A stretch of 64,000 nt of DNA from Pelobates cultripes. Its lineage: Eukaryota; Chordata; Amphibia; Anura; Pelobatidae. The position numbers were made by a program, and so were the translations under genes. Shown in pieces: positions 44,662-56,011 of this stretch. Numbering within the stretch: position 1 is the first letter of the stretch; the number at the start of each line of letters is the position of its first letter. Where the stretch lies: the NCBI GenBank assembly GCA_933207985.1, contig OW240915.1:276582024-276646023 (forward strand), written 5' to 3'. The notes below the pieces were generated by a model. It saw only the letters and a list, made by a program, of their open reading frames with translations, was not told the DNA's origin and searched no databases.

Positions 44662-44669
44662 GTTATCAA
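44662..44669. other. hAT target-site duplication, right
   Basis: GTTATCAA, one mismatch to 42084-42091. Confidence 0.7.
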
Positions 44670-47600
44670 AGTTCACATTCAGAACTTAAATTTTTGACTC
44701 AGCAAGAACCACCAAAATTCAATTGTGCGTACTAGAGGCAAAATGTAGAACCCAGGTTTTGAAGAACTACAACGTCCATGGTTATGTGCCAGCCTTAATG
44801 TTGAAAAGTTTAATTCTTTTCATATTAAGTTGGCATTTTAGAAGGGACTTACTGTTAACCTGGGCTAGCTCTTGGTGCGTGCAGGAGGAGCTCTTCAACT
44901 GGCCCCATGGAGAATCCTCACATAATGCAGGGCTGGCGTTGCTTGAGCTACCACTGTCCCTTAAATAACTTTGTTTGCTTCCTATGACCAAAGATGTCAA
45001 ACAGTTTGCACAGTGCTGTCCTATTTTTGCCAAGATTCAAGTTCCACATCAGTCGCCCTTTGTTATGCTTACTATATTGTCTAAGCCTAACCATCGTTGC
45101 ACTTGCATTGACATTATTGTGGAACTACTTCCCCAGAGACAATAGATGTTATACTCATAGTAGTAGACAAGTTTATGAAAACCAAATAATCCAAGTAATG
45201 TTTAAACAATTAAATTAAAATTCATTACAATGGGATGGTGCCAGGGGTTTTCAATCACCATAACCACTGCACATTCCTTTATTGAGTTTTGGATATAATA
45301 AAAGAAACATTTTCAAAATCTGAGTGGTTTATTCACTAAATACATAATGTAATGAATTGAGAGAACACGTGTGCAATTTAGGCTTTAATAGTCAATCTTT
45401 GACTATAGCCATGTTTAAGAAATCTTTAATAAGTATTTTTGCATATATTTTTAATTCAATACATTGCAGTATCTATCGAATTAACCCCTCTAACTGTTTC
45501 AAAGCTTGATTTAAATAAAACATATGCCAGTGTTAAATGTTCCCACTTTGTAGTGGTATTATTTAACACATTCTTAAATTAACAAAAGCACACAATTTTA
45601 ATGGCTGGTAAATTTCGGCTAATGCTCTTTCCATGTTTTTCTTGACAGACACAAAATGTACACCAGAAAATAAATATGTTACTGTCTTCAAATTAATATG
45701 GACAAATCTCTCCATTAGCACTTCCAGCTTTTTACTTTAATCCAGATCCTTCAAGGACCCTTCGCTCCCGTTCTGATTCCCTAACCTCCGGTATGCCTCA
45801 AGTTAATTGTTTTTATTGACAAATTAAATGTTTTCCTTTAGTCTAAGTGCATCTTAACCTGCAATAAAGTGTTGTAATTCCCCGCTTTTCACACTTCCAA
45901 GCACATCCTTTAAATAGAAACTATTAATCCAAATGCATCTTCCTACTGAATCCTAATGTAACAGGTTTTTAATATGGAACAATATTCTCAGAGCTCTTCA
46001 CAACATTTTGTTTATGTAGATATGTAGTGGGGGTCTTCCTATCCATGGAAAGTTGACTTCTGCCTTAACATTCTCTGCTATGGTTGAGACTGATAGAAGT
46101 GGTGAGTGCTGCTGTAGCTCTGATATCTAAATGGAAGACATGTTTATCTTTTTTTTTTTATATTGCAAGTTTTTATTGGTGGAATCGTAGATAAGACATC
46201 CAACATATAATGCATTCACGATACATTGTGGATGCGGTACATTCTACATTGATGTTATAACATAAAACTGATTCATAGAGCAGAAGCAGACGAACAGATA
46301 AAATGGTGTTAATGAACTTTGTGTGTTTTAAATGCACCACCATTTTTAAGTAAATGCTCTAGATCAATCTTGTAGGTTCATTTTTGGTGGCATCAAAATT
46401 GATGCATCCAGCATTTAGTGTTTTGTTACCTTGTCAGATTGTGTGCATGGAGACATGTCTATCTTAATATACTAGCTGTAAATACACAAATACAAAACGA
46501 CCCATTATTTCTTAGGTTATATAATAAACAACTTGGATGCTAAGAATAGTGATGCCTGGTATTGGAGCTGAATACTGACTCCCACATTTACTCTTATAAT
46601 AGTATCTGTGTTTATTGTCATACCAAAGTACAAATGGTACATAAATCAAGGACTTCTTCCTTTCTGGACTGCTTGATGGTATCCAATAATTCCATTCCAG
46701 AACTATCTCAGATGGCTGTGTCTTGACAAAAACTGTAGAAGGCCACAAATGCAGCACCTACACGGGAGTTGTTTGCAGAATTATTGAATACTTTTCCTTT
46801 GTTTTACAGTAATTTAAAAAATACATTTTATTCGATTTAGTAGACTGTCCAATTGTATTGTATGTCCTACTTCCACTTGCTCCTATATCTTGTACAAGGC
46901 ACATTCTCTTAATTCTGTCCCACGTCCACATTTCCATTGGTTTTGCATTGCCTGCATGGGGTTTCAACCTCCAAGGTTGTTAATGAATTGATGTGTGCTT
47001 CCTTTTCTTCTTGAAACATTTCTCACACAAAACAATTTTACTGCCCACTGTATATCTTTTTCTTTATTATGACTCTACGCACACTGGAACAAACAGTTAA
47101 AGTCATAGCAGTATTTCAATTCAACATTTGATGCCCTCGACTGTTTTCTTATGGAGAAGTCATTGGCCTGCACAGCAGTTTGTCACAAAAAGAGAATCAG
47201 ACAAAGGGTCTCATCACAGGATAACATTCCACAATCAGGGACTGATTATTGGGAGAGAACCCCCTACACAGCACATCTTCACTTTGAACAAGCATCACTC
47301 AGAACCTCATTATCAGAAATGCATTATGTGTAAAGAATAGCATACTGAGTTAGGGAAGTGATAGAAATTATGACACATAATACTCAAGTCAAAGTCCAAG
47401 AAACCTTCCCTACAAAGTGCAGACAATTGAATATGAACTATAGGAGCTTCTGAATAAACTGTCCTTATGAATGTATAAGTTATGAGACTTGGTTGAAATA
47501 CTAACAGTTAAAAGCATGCACGTGCTCTACTTGTTCTTCTCATTGTTTCTCATTTAGGTCCCCAACTTTATTCTTGCATGCAGGGCTTCTAGAAACATTG

Positions 47601-47697
47601 TAGGATTGGGCCTGTAACTGGTTTATCAAAATAAATGTGCAGAGAGAGACACGTTCATAGCTTACAATATATTGGCTATCTCTCTGGAAACAAACAG
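44670..47697. other. AT-rich intergenic sequence
   Basis: No supported gene. A CACCATAACCACTGCAC segment near 45265 resembles the edges of small MITEs seen elsewhere. Open frames at 46512-46967 (minus) have no recognisable domain. Confidence 0.55.
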
Positions 47698-48018
47698 TTA
47701 AAGGACCACTATAGGCACCCAGACCACTTCAGCTCAATGAAGTGGTCTGGGTGCCAGGTTCATGTAGGGTTAACCCTGCATCTGTAAACATAGCAGTTTC
47801 AGAGAAATCCAGCCTCTAGTGGCTGTCTCATTGACAGCCGCTAGAGGCGCTTCCGCGCTTCTCACTGTGAAAATCACAGTGAGAATACGCTGGATTTCGC
47901 ATTCAGCCCTGACTTTGGAAGAGGGAGGAGATTTCTCCAGCGCCGAGGGAGCCCAGGGCTGGAGAAAGGTAAGTGATTAACTCCTCCTTATTTTCCTGGC
48001 ACTATAGTGGTCCTTTAA
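47698..48018 (-). repeat. Hairpin-chain MITE, copy D
   Basis: It runs TTAAAGGACCACTATAGG to CTATAGTGGTCCTTTAA. Orientation is opposite to copy C: the GGCACCCAGACCACTTC hairpin comes first. The AAACATAGCAGTTTC arm has lost its partner, leaving half a hairpin. The GTGGCTGTC/GACAGCC and CTTCTCACTGTG/CACAGTGAGAA hairpins remain. The TTAA words at both ends fit target duplication. Confidence 0.85.
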
Positions 48019-51000
48019 TATGATGCACTAACTGGGAAGGCTCTAAATAGGAGACAGGGGAACAGGTGGAAAGTGAAAGAGGCGATGAGCTATGACATGT
48101 TCAGAGAACCACAAGAGGGACAAAGGAATGCGAGTTAGCAAATAACAGGTAAAAAGAATATGAGGAGTATGGGACAAACAAATAACATGAAGCATAACAA
48201 GCCACAAAACGTACAGGGGACACGTTTTAGAGATGGTGAGAGTAACAAACTACACAGGAAATCACAAAAGAGATAGAGGAAAAGAAGTCATAAATTGGAC
48301 AGGGAATGTTGAAAGAGGCCGAATGATAGAGAAAACAGGTGACGCCTAAAATTTTGCATTCCTTAAGGATCACTCCAAGAACCATAGTTAAACTTTGCTT
48401 AAGTGGTTATGGTGCGGCTTGAAATGCTGCCAGTTCTGACATATATTACCTTCGTTCTTGTGGTATAGTTTTGTGGCTCCTGTCAGTCAGTAAGCTGGAA
48501 ACTTTGTGACCAAGCTGGCTGAGCCAGTTGTAGCTAAGGTGCGCACGCAGAACTTCGGCTGACCTGTCTCATCTCCCAGGAGAGAGAGGGCCATTCTGCG
48601 GATCATATGCTTAATAAATCTCTCAGTGCAATGCTGGGGATTACCGGATAACAGTTTGTGAGGGGACTGCCTGGCCCTCTAAACAGTGTGCAAGGCTAAC
48701 TTTAATGGTGAGTAACCTTTTTGTTTTTTATGTTATTTTTTACATTTTTATTTTTTGCAGTATTTTAAAGCGTTATCTTAATAATGCATTTTGAAAATTG
48801 TGGGTAGATTATATCTTTCCTTTAATGCGAGTTGTTGATGGGAGGACTTTAAGGCCTGGTACCATGGGTCTAATTCGGCAAAGCTCCAGATCCCTGATGT
48901 CCAGATCTCTGAGAGAAAGAGCACTAGGAGCTCTGAGAAGGAGCATTTAGATACAATGAGGCTGTGAAAATGCAGGTAGTGAGAATGAGCAGTGTGGTGA
49001 GAAGCACTGAGGGTTGTTATAAGACGCATTGGACAATGACAAGTAGCAGTTGACAGTGGGAAGCATTAGCAGTAGTGAGAAGTAATAGCAGTCAGTTAGA
49101 AGGAGCATTGGGGAAAATTTTTGTATAAATGTGTCCGATACAGAAGAGTTTGTATAATTGCATTATTCATGTACAAATGAAGGCTTATGTTTCCAATGGT
49201 CAATGTCTGGTAAAATACCAAGGTGGTAGAGGCCATTAAGGAGTCTGAGGGATCAAAAGACAGTTTGAACGAATTAAGAAAATGGAACAGAGAGGTCTTA
49301 AAGTTTTGTTATGGGGTCAAGCCTCAGGTTTGTTTTGTACATAGCAACACCCTCGCTTTTAACAAAAATACACCCACACACATATCTTATGGTTGAGCAT
49401 TCAATAAAAGCCATATAATACACATTTTTATATTGGATACTTTTAAATACATATTTTGATACTATTTAACTATATTGCAATGGCATGTAGTTCCTCCTTG
49501 GAACAGTTTCAAAAAGACATTTTTTGTTCTTGTTAAAATGTTGATCTATAATTTAGTACAGATAGATGTGTTTTCTGCTTAATGGTCATTGTCTTGTATC
49601 CTCCTCATTGAACTATTTTATGAGGTTCCATCTTGATATTCATTTGCCAAAAGAGATTTAATAAAATCTAAATATAGTTTTTTTTTACTGCTCCTTAATT
49701 GTCACTTCTCACGTGATCTGTGAACAAAATCAACATTTAGTGGCTATCCTGTAACCAACAATCAGCTTTTTCTTTTTTTTTTGGCAACATGGCTTGTTCA
49801 TTCCTCATTTTTAAATATTTTTTTAAACTTTTTTTTTGTGATCCGCTCATAATGCGATTCAGAGTTACTGAATTTGGACAAATTGCTCAAAATTCAGACA
49901 AATCGCAATACCCTTGCTGATCTATATCTAATTATTCCTCCATGTCCAATGCAATGATTTTGTATGTAATCAAATTCCTGCACCCTCTTCCCCTACACGT
50001 ACTTTTTAAATTTTTGTTTTGCTGTTAAAGTGTCTGATGTTCTACAAGAAACTAAAGTTACAAACTTACTATATGTCTTGGGAACTGTCTTGATGCAAGC
50101 ATTTAACTATTGTGATCTAACATTCTAATCTTCTAACATTGTTTAATTTATTCATTATGTTATAGTGTTTACTTGGTTTTTTTTTTCTACAAACATTAAA
50201 ATGAACTCTTTTTTACATGTATTTTTCTTTGTCTGTTAAAAATGGCAAAATTGATAAAAATCCCTATTAAACAAAACCATTATCTTGATAAATAACGAGA
50301 TACTCTATTTACACATATGCTTGAGAATGTCAATACTTGCTCATCTTACAGTCAATACATAATCAATACTTTATTTTATTCTCACAGAAATACCTGCCAT
50401 TTATAACATTGCCCCACCGTTCACACTAAAAAGATATTGTGTAGAATAACTGGCAGAGAACTTGTAATATCTCAAACACCTATCTTTCACCCATCCATCC
50501 TATATTACATATTCTATGTTCATATTCATATTAGCCTTGAATGTCTAATGGGTTAAAAAGAACAGATGGTAATTTGCTATGCTGGGCCATGAGGAGTCTG
50601 GATTGTACATTTAAATAACTGGAGGTTTTTAAATGAGCATAGGGATTTGGGATAGTGTGCATGTCGCTTTTTTTTTTATTGTGTGTATTGGGTCTATTGT
50701 CATTGCTGCTGCCCAGGCGTAATGGGGGTTTGAGTACAGGGATTAGTTTTGTATGTTTGTATCATGCAGAGATTGTTTGCGGAAGATTATTTTATGTTGT
50801 AGGCTTGAATCATGGGCAGAAACTGGGCAAATGTGCGTTGTCTTCCAAAAAAAAAAATCATTTATTTTAACCCTTCACTCTCCAAAATGTGTATACAGGG
50901 TATACATTCTGAAAATAAAATTTAGTAGATTATGTTCCAACCACATTCCCGCTGCTCCAGCACTACTTTTTGTATAAACGTTACCCTTTTTTTTTCTTTT

Positions 51001-51825
51001 TTTATAACTAGGTAGTAAATGGGTTTAATTGTTAGAGTTTTTAAAATTTAATTTATTATGCTCATTTGTTGGTAGAATATACAGTTTCAAGAAAAAGTAT
51101 ATATGTTCCTGTCATCGCAATAAAATAACAAAAAATCCATTGCTACATCAAAGACAAATTGTTATACCTATATATTAAGTTGTGAAAGTGTAATTTAATT
51201 GCTAACTTTATTAAAATTGGCCTTAGTGTGAGAAAATAATATACCATTGATATATCTGTCTTGGGAATTGCACAAAGATGTATGACTGTATACATATAAA
51301 TCAAGTCTCTCTGTGAGCATAGTTCGTCTTCACCCGCATAAGTTTCCTTGTGTTTATCTGTGGCATTGTTAATTTATTTAGTCTTGTGTCAGTGTCATCT
51401 GGGTTATTGCTGCCCTTTTTAGGAAAGCAGATCGAACACGGTTTGTGATTTATTGACTGCTAAACATAATAGTTACTTACAACTGCAAATAGATAAGATA
51501 TAGTCAATAGATTTGGTTACGAAAGGGCAGGGAATTGGAAAAAAACATAAAACAGTCTTCAGCTCTCCAAATTGACACTAGGAATTGTATTACTAATTTT
51601 AACTATGAATTTTTAATGATAGCTATAACTGCAATGTATAGAGCAGTCATAATGTAATGTTAGAATAAAACGTTAGTTGTTTATGTTGTTGGGCAATGTT
51701 TGTCCCCCAAAGGCACAATATATATTACATACCACATACCACTACAATACTACTATGTATATATATTTATATGTATACAGTATAGACTACTATAGATGAA
51801 AGAGTGTAAAATATATTTCTTTGAA
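48019..51825. other. AT-rich intergenic sequence
   Basis: No supported gene. At 48360-48760 a MITE-like segment begins CCTTAAGGATCACTCCAAG with an AACCATAG...AAGTGGTT stem. The rest looks unique, with poly-T runs near 49680, 49770 and 50670. Confidence 0.55.
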
Positions 51826-52357
51826 TTAAAGGGATACTCCAGGCACCCAGACCACTTCTGCCCATTGGAGTGGTCTGGGTGCCAACTCCCACTACCCTTA
51901 ACCCTGCAAGCCTAATTATTGCAGTTTTCATAAACTGCACTATTTGCATAGCAGTGTTAAGTCCTCTTCTAGTGGCTGTCTAGTAGACAGCCACTAGAGG
52001 AGATGTACGGCTTCTTAAAACACGAAAAGTGAGGACGCTATGTGAGGACCTTCAGCGTTGCCGAAATCCCGATAGGAAAGCATTATACAATTGCCGCGCA
52101 TGCGCATTAGATCTTCCCCGCAGATTGTCGCGCATGCACATTAGGTCTCCCCCACCGGCTGACGTCGGCGAGGGAGGAGTGTAGGCGGAGCCTGACCATG
52201 CGCCGAGGGTCATCAGCGCTGGACTCCGGTAAGTCACTGAAGGGGTTTTAACCCTTTCAGCAACATGGTATGGGGGGTGTGAGGTAGAGGCGCACTAGAG
52301 GGTCCTGCAGTGCCAGGAAAACAAGTATGTTTTCCTGGCACTGGAGAATCCCTTTAA
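51826..52357 (-). repeat. Hairpin-chain MITE, copy E (longest)
   Basis: It runs TTAAAGGGATACTCCAGG to CCTTTAA. Hairpins: GGCACCCAGACCACT/AGTGGTCTGGGTGCC, TTGCAGTTTTCATAAACTGCA, TAGTGGCTGTCTA/TAGACAGCCACTA and CCAGGAAAACA/TGTTTTCCTGGC. The hairpin sequences differ from copy C but the pairing is kept. A GC-rich internal part at 52080-52240 is longer than in the other copies. Confidence 0.85.
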
Positions 52358-52639
52358 TTTATTGGATGATAGAGGAGCTATCACCCAAACAGGCAAATTT
52401 TAAAAGCTACTATATCACCCAATTAGTTAATTAAAAGAAATAGATTTTACCCTCTTTCATCTGATTACATAAGACCATTTATTTGAGATAGGCACTTCCT
52501 GGAACTTACCATATATCCCTGCATATGCATATAACCAATGTTTCAGTCCAACTATCTTGACATATTCAGAAAAGTTTGGAAATGGGACTGAAATGGTGTG
52601 TATGCTGTTGCACAGCTGTAAAAAACAAATGGCGTTATC

Positions 52640-52800
52640 TTGTTTATTTTGAAGTCCTATGAGTGTGCCCTTCACTTTGGCTGAGATGAAAATTGATGAT
52701 CTCAGCCAATCTAAAGATTTCCCATAGGAAAGCATTGGGAGGCTATTGTGCATGTGTGGCAAAACGCTATGCGGCCAATGAGCATCTCCATGGGGACACC
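52640..52800 (-). repeat. Hairpin-chain MITE, copy B subfamily fragment
   Basis: It contains GGCTGAGAT...ATCTCAGCC and TTTCCCATAGGAAAGCATTG, homologous to 4100-4230 in reverse orientation. Confidence 0.65.
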
Positions 52801-53010
52801 CAATATAATACACTGCTCCCTCCCCGACTCTAATACACTGCCCCCAAATCCAATACACTGCCCCCTCCCTCCACTCTAATACACTGCTCCCTTCCCCTAA
52901 TCTACTACAATGCCCTTTAATAGAATACACTGCCCCCCCCCACACTCCACTCTAATTGAATACACTGCCTGCCCTACCCCCAATTTAATACACTGCACCT
53001 CCCTCTCCAA
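52801..53010. repeat. Minisatellite, AATACACTGCCCC type
   Basis: About eight degenerate units of 20-30 bp around TAATACACTGC(C/T)CCCTCCC. Confidence 0.88.
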
Positions 53011-53305
53011 TTCACCCCCTTAAGAACAAAAAACAGTCCTTAAGGGTACGTCCGCTGCAAATATGAGCGCTGGAAGCTTCCAGCCACTCTAAGGGTATTG
53101 CAGCGATGTCGAGGCATCCTGCAATACCTCTCCTGAATGCCAGGCTGCTGAGTGATTGCTCCCAAGGAGCGATCACTTCTGAGTTGCCCCACGTGGCGCC
53201 CGGCAGTGTAGCAGAGCATCGGAAGCCATCGGCCTGGCTTCTGATGCTCTGCCTGTGTGCTGTGTACCTCGAGGGGTCGAGGCACTCAGTGAAGACTTAA
53301 GCACT
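53011..53305. repeat. GC-rich repeat with CTTAAGGG edge
   Basis: It starts near CAGTCCTTAAGGGTACG and contains the stems GGAGCGATCAC and GCATCGGAAGCC/GGCTTCTGATGC. It resembles 19095-19380 in build (CCTTAAGG edge, GC-rich stems). It is non-coding. Confidence 0.45.
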
Positions 53306-53638
53306 GGACATGACCTGTACACGGTGTGTGTAACGGATTATAATCTTGAGGTTTCATATCTTTCTTTACCCTGGCGTGATATATTTTAGATATGAACACA
53401 TCTGCTTTAGAACAAACTAATTGAATGTCTTAAATGTTATATTATCTGTTTCTTTTTGTGCTTTCATCTTGTGCTTTAAAACCTTGCCTCACTTGTGCCA
53501 AAGGTTGTGCTATGTGGTGGTACACATGTGTAATATGTGTTACATTACAATCTTTTGCAAGAAATGGTTTCCCTATCAATTATGTACAGCATAGTTTCTT
53601 TACAAATTTAGCCCCAAAACTGGACTTTATAATTAATA
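53306..53638. other. Short unique-looking stretch
   Basis: Nothing recognised. Confidence 0.5.
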
Positions 53639-53805
53639 ATTAACCCCTTAATGACCGAGACACAGAGTGTCAGAACTATTAACCCCTTAATGACTGTGAT
53701 ACCGAGAGTCAGAGCTATTTATTAACTCCTTAATGACCGAGACACAGAGAGTCAGAGCTATTAACCCCTTAAGGACTGAGACACAGAGTCAGAGCTATTA
53801 AATAA
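53639..53805. repeat. Tandem repeat, TTAACCCCTTAATGACCGAG type
   Basis: Four units of about 42-50 bp, each with TTAA(C)CCCTTAATGAC and GACACAGAG(A)GTCAGAGCTA. It lies at the presumed 5' terminus of the piggyBac element, so the units may be repeated terminal sequence. Confidence 0.85.
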
Positions 53806-54479
53806 AATCAATAAAATCAATAGAAAAATTTAATAAAATAAATGTATTAATCCTCCACTCAGCCATGTGGCTTCCAGTATGGCGCTGCATTTCTAAAGGC
53901 TGTGCATCATGGGGCTTCTGGGTGTGTCAATAGCCTGCCTCATCATAGAGGCAGACTAGGGTCATCCAATCCGAGCTTGCCCCTCTAATAATATTTATTA
54001 TTACTATGATCCCCATTTTTCTGGTCAGGTCAATATTAGTAAATATTGACTCTAATCAGTGTGGATCTCCCTCCCTCTCTTCACTTGTGTTTTAGTGAGA
54101 GAGAGTGATCGATGTTTAGGTAGAGATATTTAGGTAGTTTTAGGTAGGGATTTGCAAAATTGTGAGACCCAAAGGCTCTTTTCAGAGCCATTAACTCCTA
54201 TCTTGCCATTGATCAGTATAAATCACTTGCTGTTGCTCAGCAGAACTTTTTTGCTGTCTGTGCATTTTTTTTAGGGGTTAATTTTTTTACAGATTTTTTT
54301 TGTGATACCTAAAGGCTCTTTTCAGAGCTATTTACCCCTATCCTGCCAGTGATCACTGTATAGATCACTGGCTCTTGCACAGCAACTTTTTTTTTGCGGT
54401 CTGTGCATTTTTTTAGGGGTTAATTTTTTTTTCAGTGATTTTTGTTTCTGACAGATCACTAAATAAAGTGATTGTGATC

Positions 54480-55032
54480 ATGTCACAGAGATCACAGAGG
54501 TTGTATAGCACTGAGGAGGCGTATGCCATCCTTGCGTTAGAGTCTAACGCGTCTATGTCTGACTCCGACTCTGATTTTGACCCTGCCAGGTTCTCAGATA
54601 CATCACTAGATACAGTGTCTGCTGCTAGTGATGTATGTAGTGATGTATCTGTGGCTGCTAGTCCCCCTGCCAGAAGGAGATGTGCTGCTCCAGCTGGCAG
54701 TACTGCTGAGGACTGGGTAGTGCCTCATTGGCAGAGGCCAGATATCCCACCCTTCACCGCAAATCCTGGCATCAATGTGAGTGTCGCAGGATTTAGCCCC
54801 CAACAGTTTCTGAAGGTGTTTCTGGGTGATGATGTATTGGGGAAGATTGTCACCCAAACTAATTTATATGCCCATCAGTTCCGTACTTCAAAGACTGACT
54901 CTTTTTTGGCAAAGCATCAATGGCTCCCCCATCAATGTGCCAGAATTAAAAACATTCTGGGCATTAACTATGCTGATGGGCATCATAAAGAAGCCCCCCA
55001 TCTTATCCTACTGGAGTACAGTGACTCACTAA
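54480..55032 (+). pseudogene. piggyBac-like transposase, N-terminal part, frameshifted and truncated
   Basis: It starts at ATG with MSQRSQRLYSTEEAYAIL. An acidic SDSDSDFDP region and DWVVPHWQRPDIPPF follow, then GVNVSVAGFSPQQFL-like wording (here PGINVSVAGFSPQQFLKVF). Around 54910-54940 the frame changes to one reading INVPELKTFWALTMLMG and KKPPILSYWS, a hallmark of the piggyBac transposase core. It stops at 55032. The catalytic DDD residues further downstream are missing, so it is dead. A cut-and-paste enzyme acting at TTAA would have been the original product. Confidence 0.85.
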
Positions 55033-55033
55033 G

Positions 55034-55357
55034 GGACTTGTATATCTATTAAGCTGAACCTGCAATAAAATATATACAGGTAGAACACAAAGAACCTTCA
55101 AAACTAGAGTAGGGGAACACATCCGCAACAATAAGAAAGGCCTCAATTTGCATAATCTCTCCAAACATTTTGACATAGCACATGGAAGAAACCCCAATGG
55201 ACTGAAATTCTTTGAAATCCATAAAATTAATACTCCATGAAGGGGAGGTGATCTAGAAAAAGAACTTGATAAAGCAGAAGCCAAGTGGATATTCCAACTA
55301 GACACTCTGGCACCTAATGGTCTCAACGTAGACTCTGAGTTGAATGCATTTCTCTAA
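55034..55357 (+). pseudogene. GIY-YIG endonuclease of Penelope-like element 2, fragment
   Basis: The frame through 55079 reads LVYLLS, IYTGRTQRTFKTRVGEHIRN, KHFDIAHGRNPNGLKFFEI and GGDLEKELDKAEAKWIFQLD, ending LNAFL-stop. This is a Penelope-type GIY-YIG domain like the one at 40527-40922. In-frame TGA codons at 55055 and about 55238 disable it. The reverse transcriptase is absent, so truncation occurs inside the endonuclease at the junction with piggyBac. Confidence 0.85.
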
Positions 55358-55847
55358 CCATCATTTGTAACATCTACATCTATATTCTAGAGCCCTTCAC
55401 AATATATTTATCACAGCTATGTATTCAGTTGTCAAAGCCTTTTTATTTAGTTCTCCAACTAAAAACTACCAGTTGCACTTACTGTCTTGCATTTTCAATA
55501 TCTAAATGTATATTTTATCAATTGTCACTTGTTTCCCCATTTTTATCTCCCTTTTTCATACATGAATTAGCACCCCACAGTGTTGCATCCATTACATCTA
55601 TTATTGCCTTGGTTTCTCTTTAATGTATTGTTTTATTTATTTATTTTTGACTGCTTTGTATGTACATTCATACAAAGCAGTCATTTTTAATGATTTATTA
55701 TCACTGTATTTATGTACGAAAATGCCCAATCATCATTAACCTTTATTCTGATTTGTATGTAGATTTTTCAAAGACTCTATGGACCATCAAGAGTTAACTG
55801 TTTAGCCGTGTTTTCTATAACGGCTATTTATATGCACAGACAGACCT

Positions 55848-55913
55848 CAGATGCCAGCCTCTTAATGAAGTGAACCGACAGTTCACGAAACGCGTAAGGC
55901 TTTACGGCATCTG
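55848..55913 (+). ncRNA. Hammerhead-ribozyme-like motif of Penelope-like element 2
   Basis: Distal stem I CAGATGCC/GGCATCTG (8 bp, perfect), an asymmetric internal loop (A against TTTAC), proximal stem GCCT/AGGC, a core reading CTTAATGA where CTGATGA is expected, an extra A, helix II GTGAAC/GTTCAC with loop CGACA, then GAAAC-GC-GT-A. The architecture is a type I hammerhead. The core is damaged at the G5 position, so cleavage is probably lost. Confidence 0.65.
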
Positions 55914-56011
55914 CCGCACATCATCCCGGTATCGGGTCTCAGTGGAACGCAGGCACGGGATAAAGTGGAACGCACGCGAATACTTCTTATCTAATAACTC
56001 ATCACAAAATA

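Larger units (their letters stand above)
53639..55033 (+). mobile_element. Truncated piggyBac-type transposon
   Basis: A TTAA-rich 5' side is followed by a non-coding leader with CTAAAGGCTCTTTTCAGAGC twice, then the N-terminal part of a piggyBac transposase. It ends abruptly where Penelope-like sequence begins at about 55034. The right terminus is missing. Confidence 0.7.
55034..55990 (+). mobile_element. Penelope-like element 2, 5'-truncated
   Basis: Endonuclease remnant, about 490 bp of AT-rich 3' region, a hammerhead-like fold at 55848-55913 and two GTGGAACGCA words at 55942 and 55965. The same word forms the palindromes of element 1. The next element, a CR1 LINE, begins near 56010. Confidence 0.75.
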
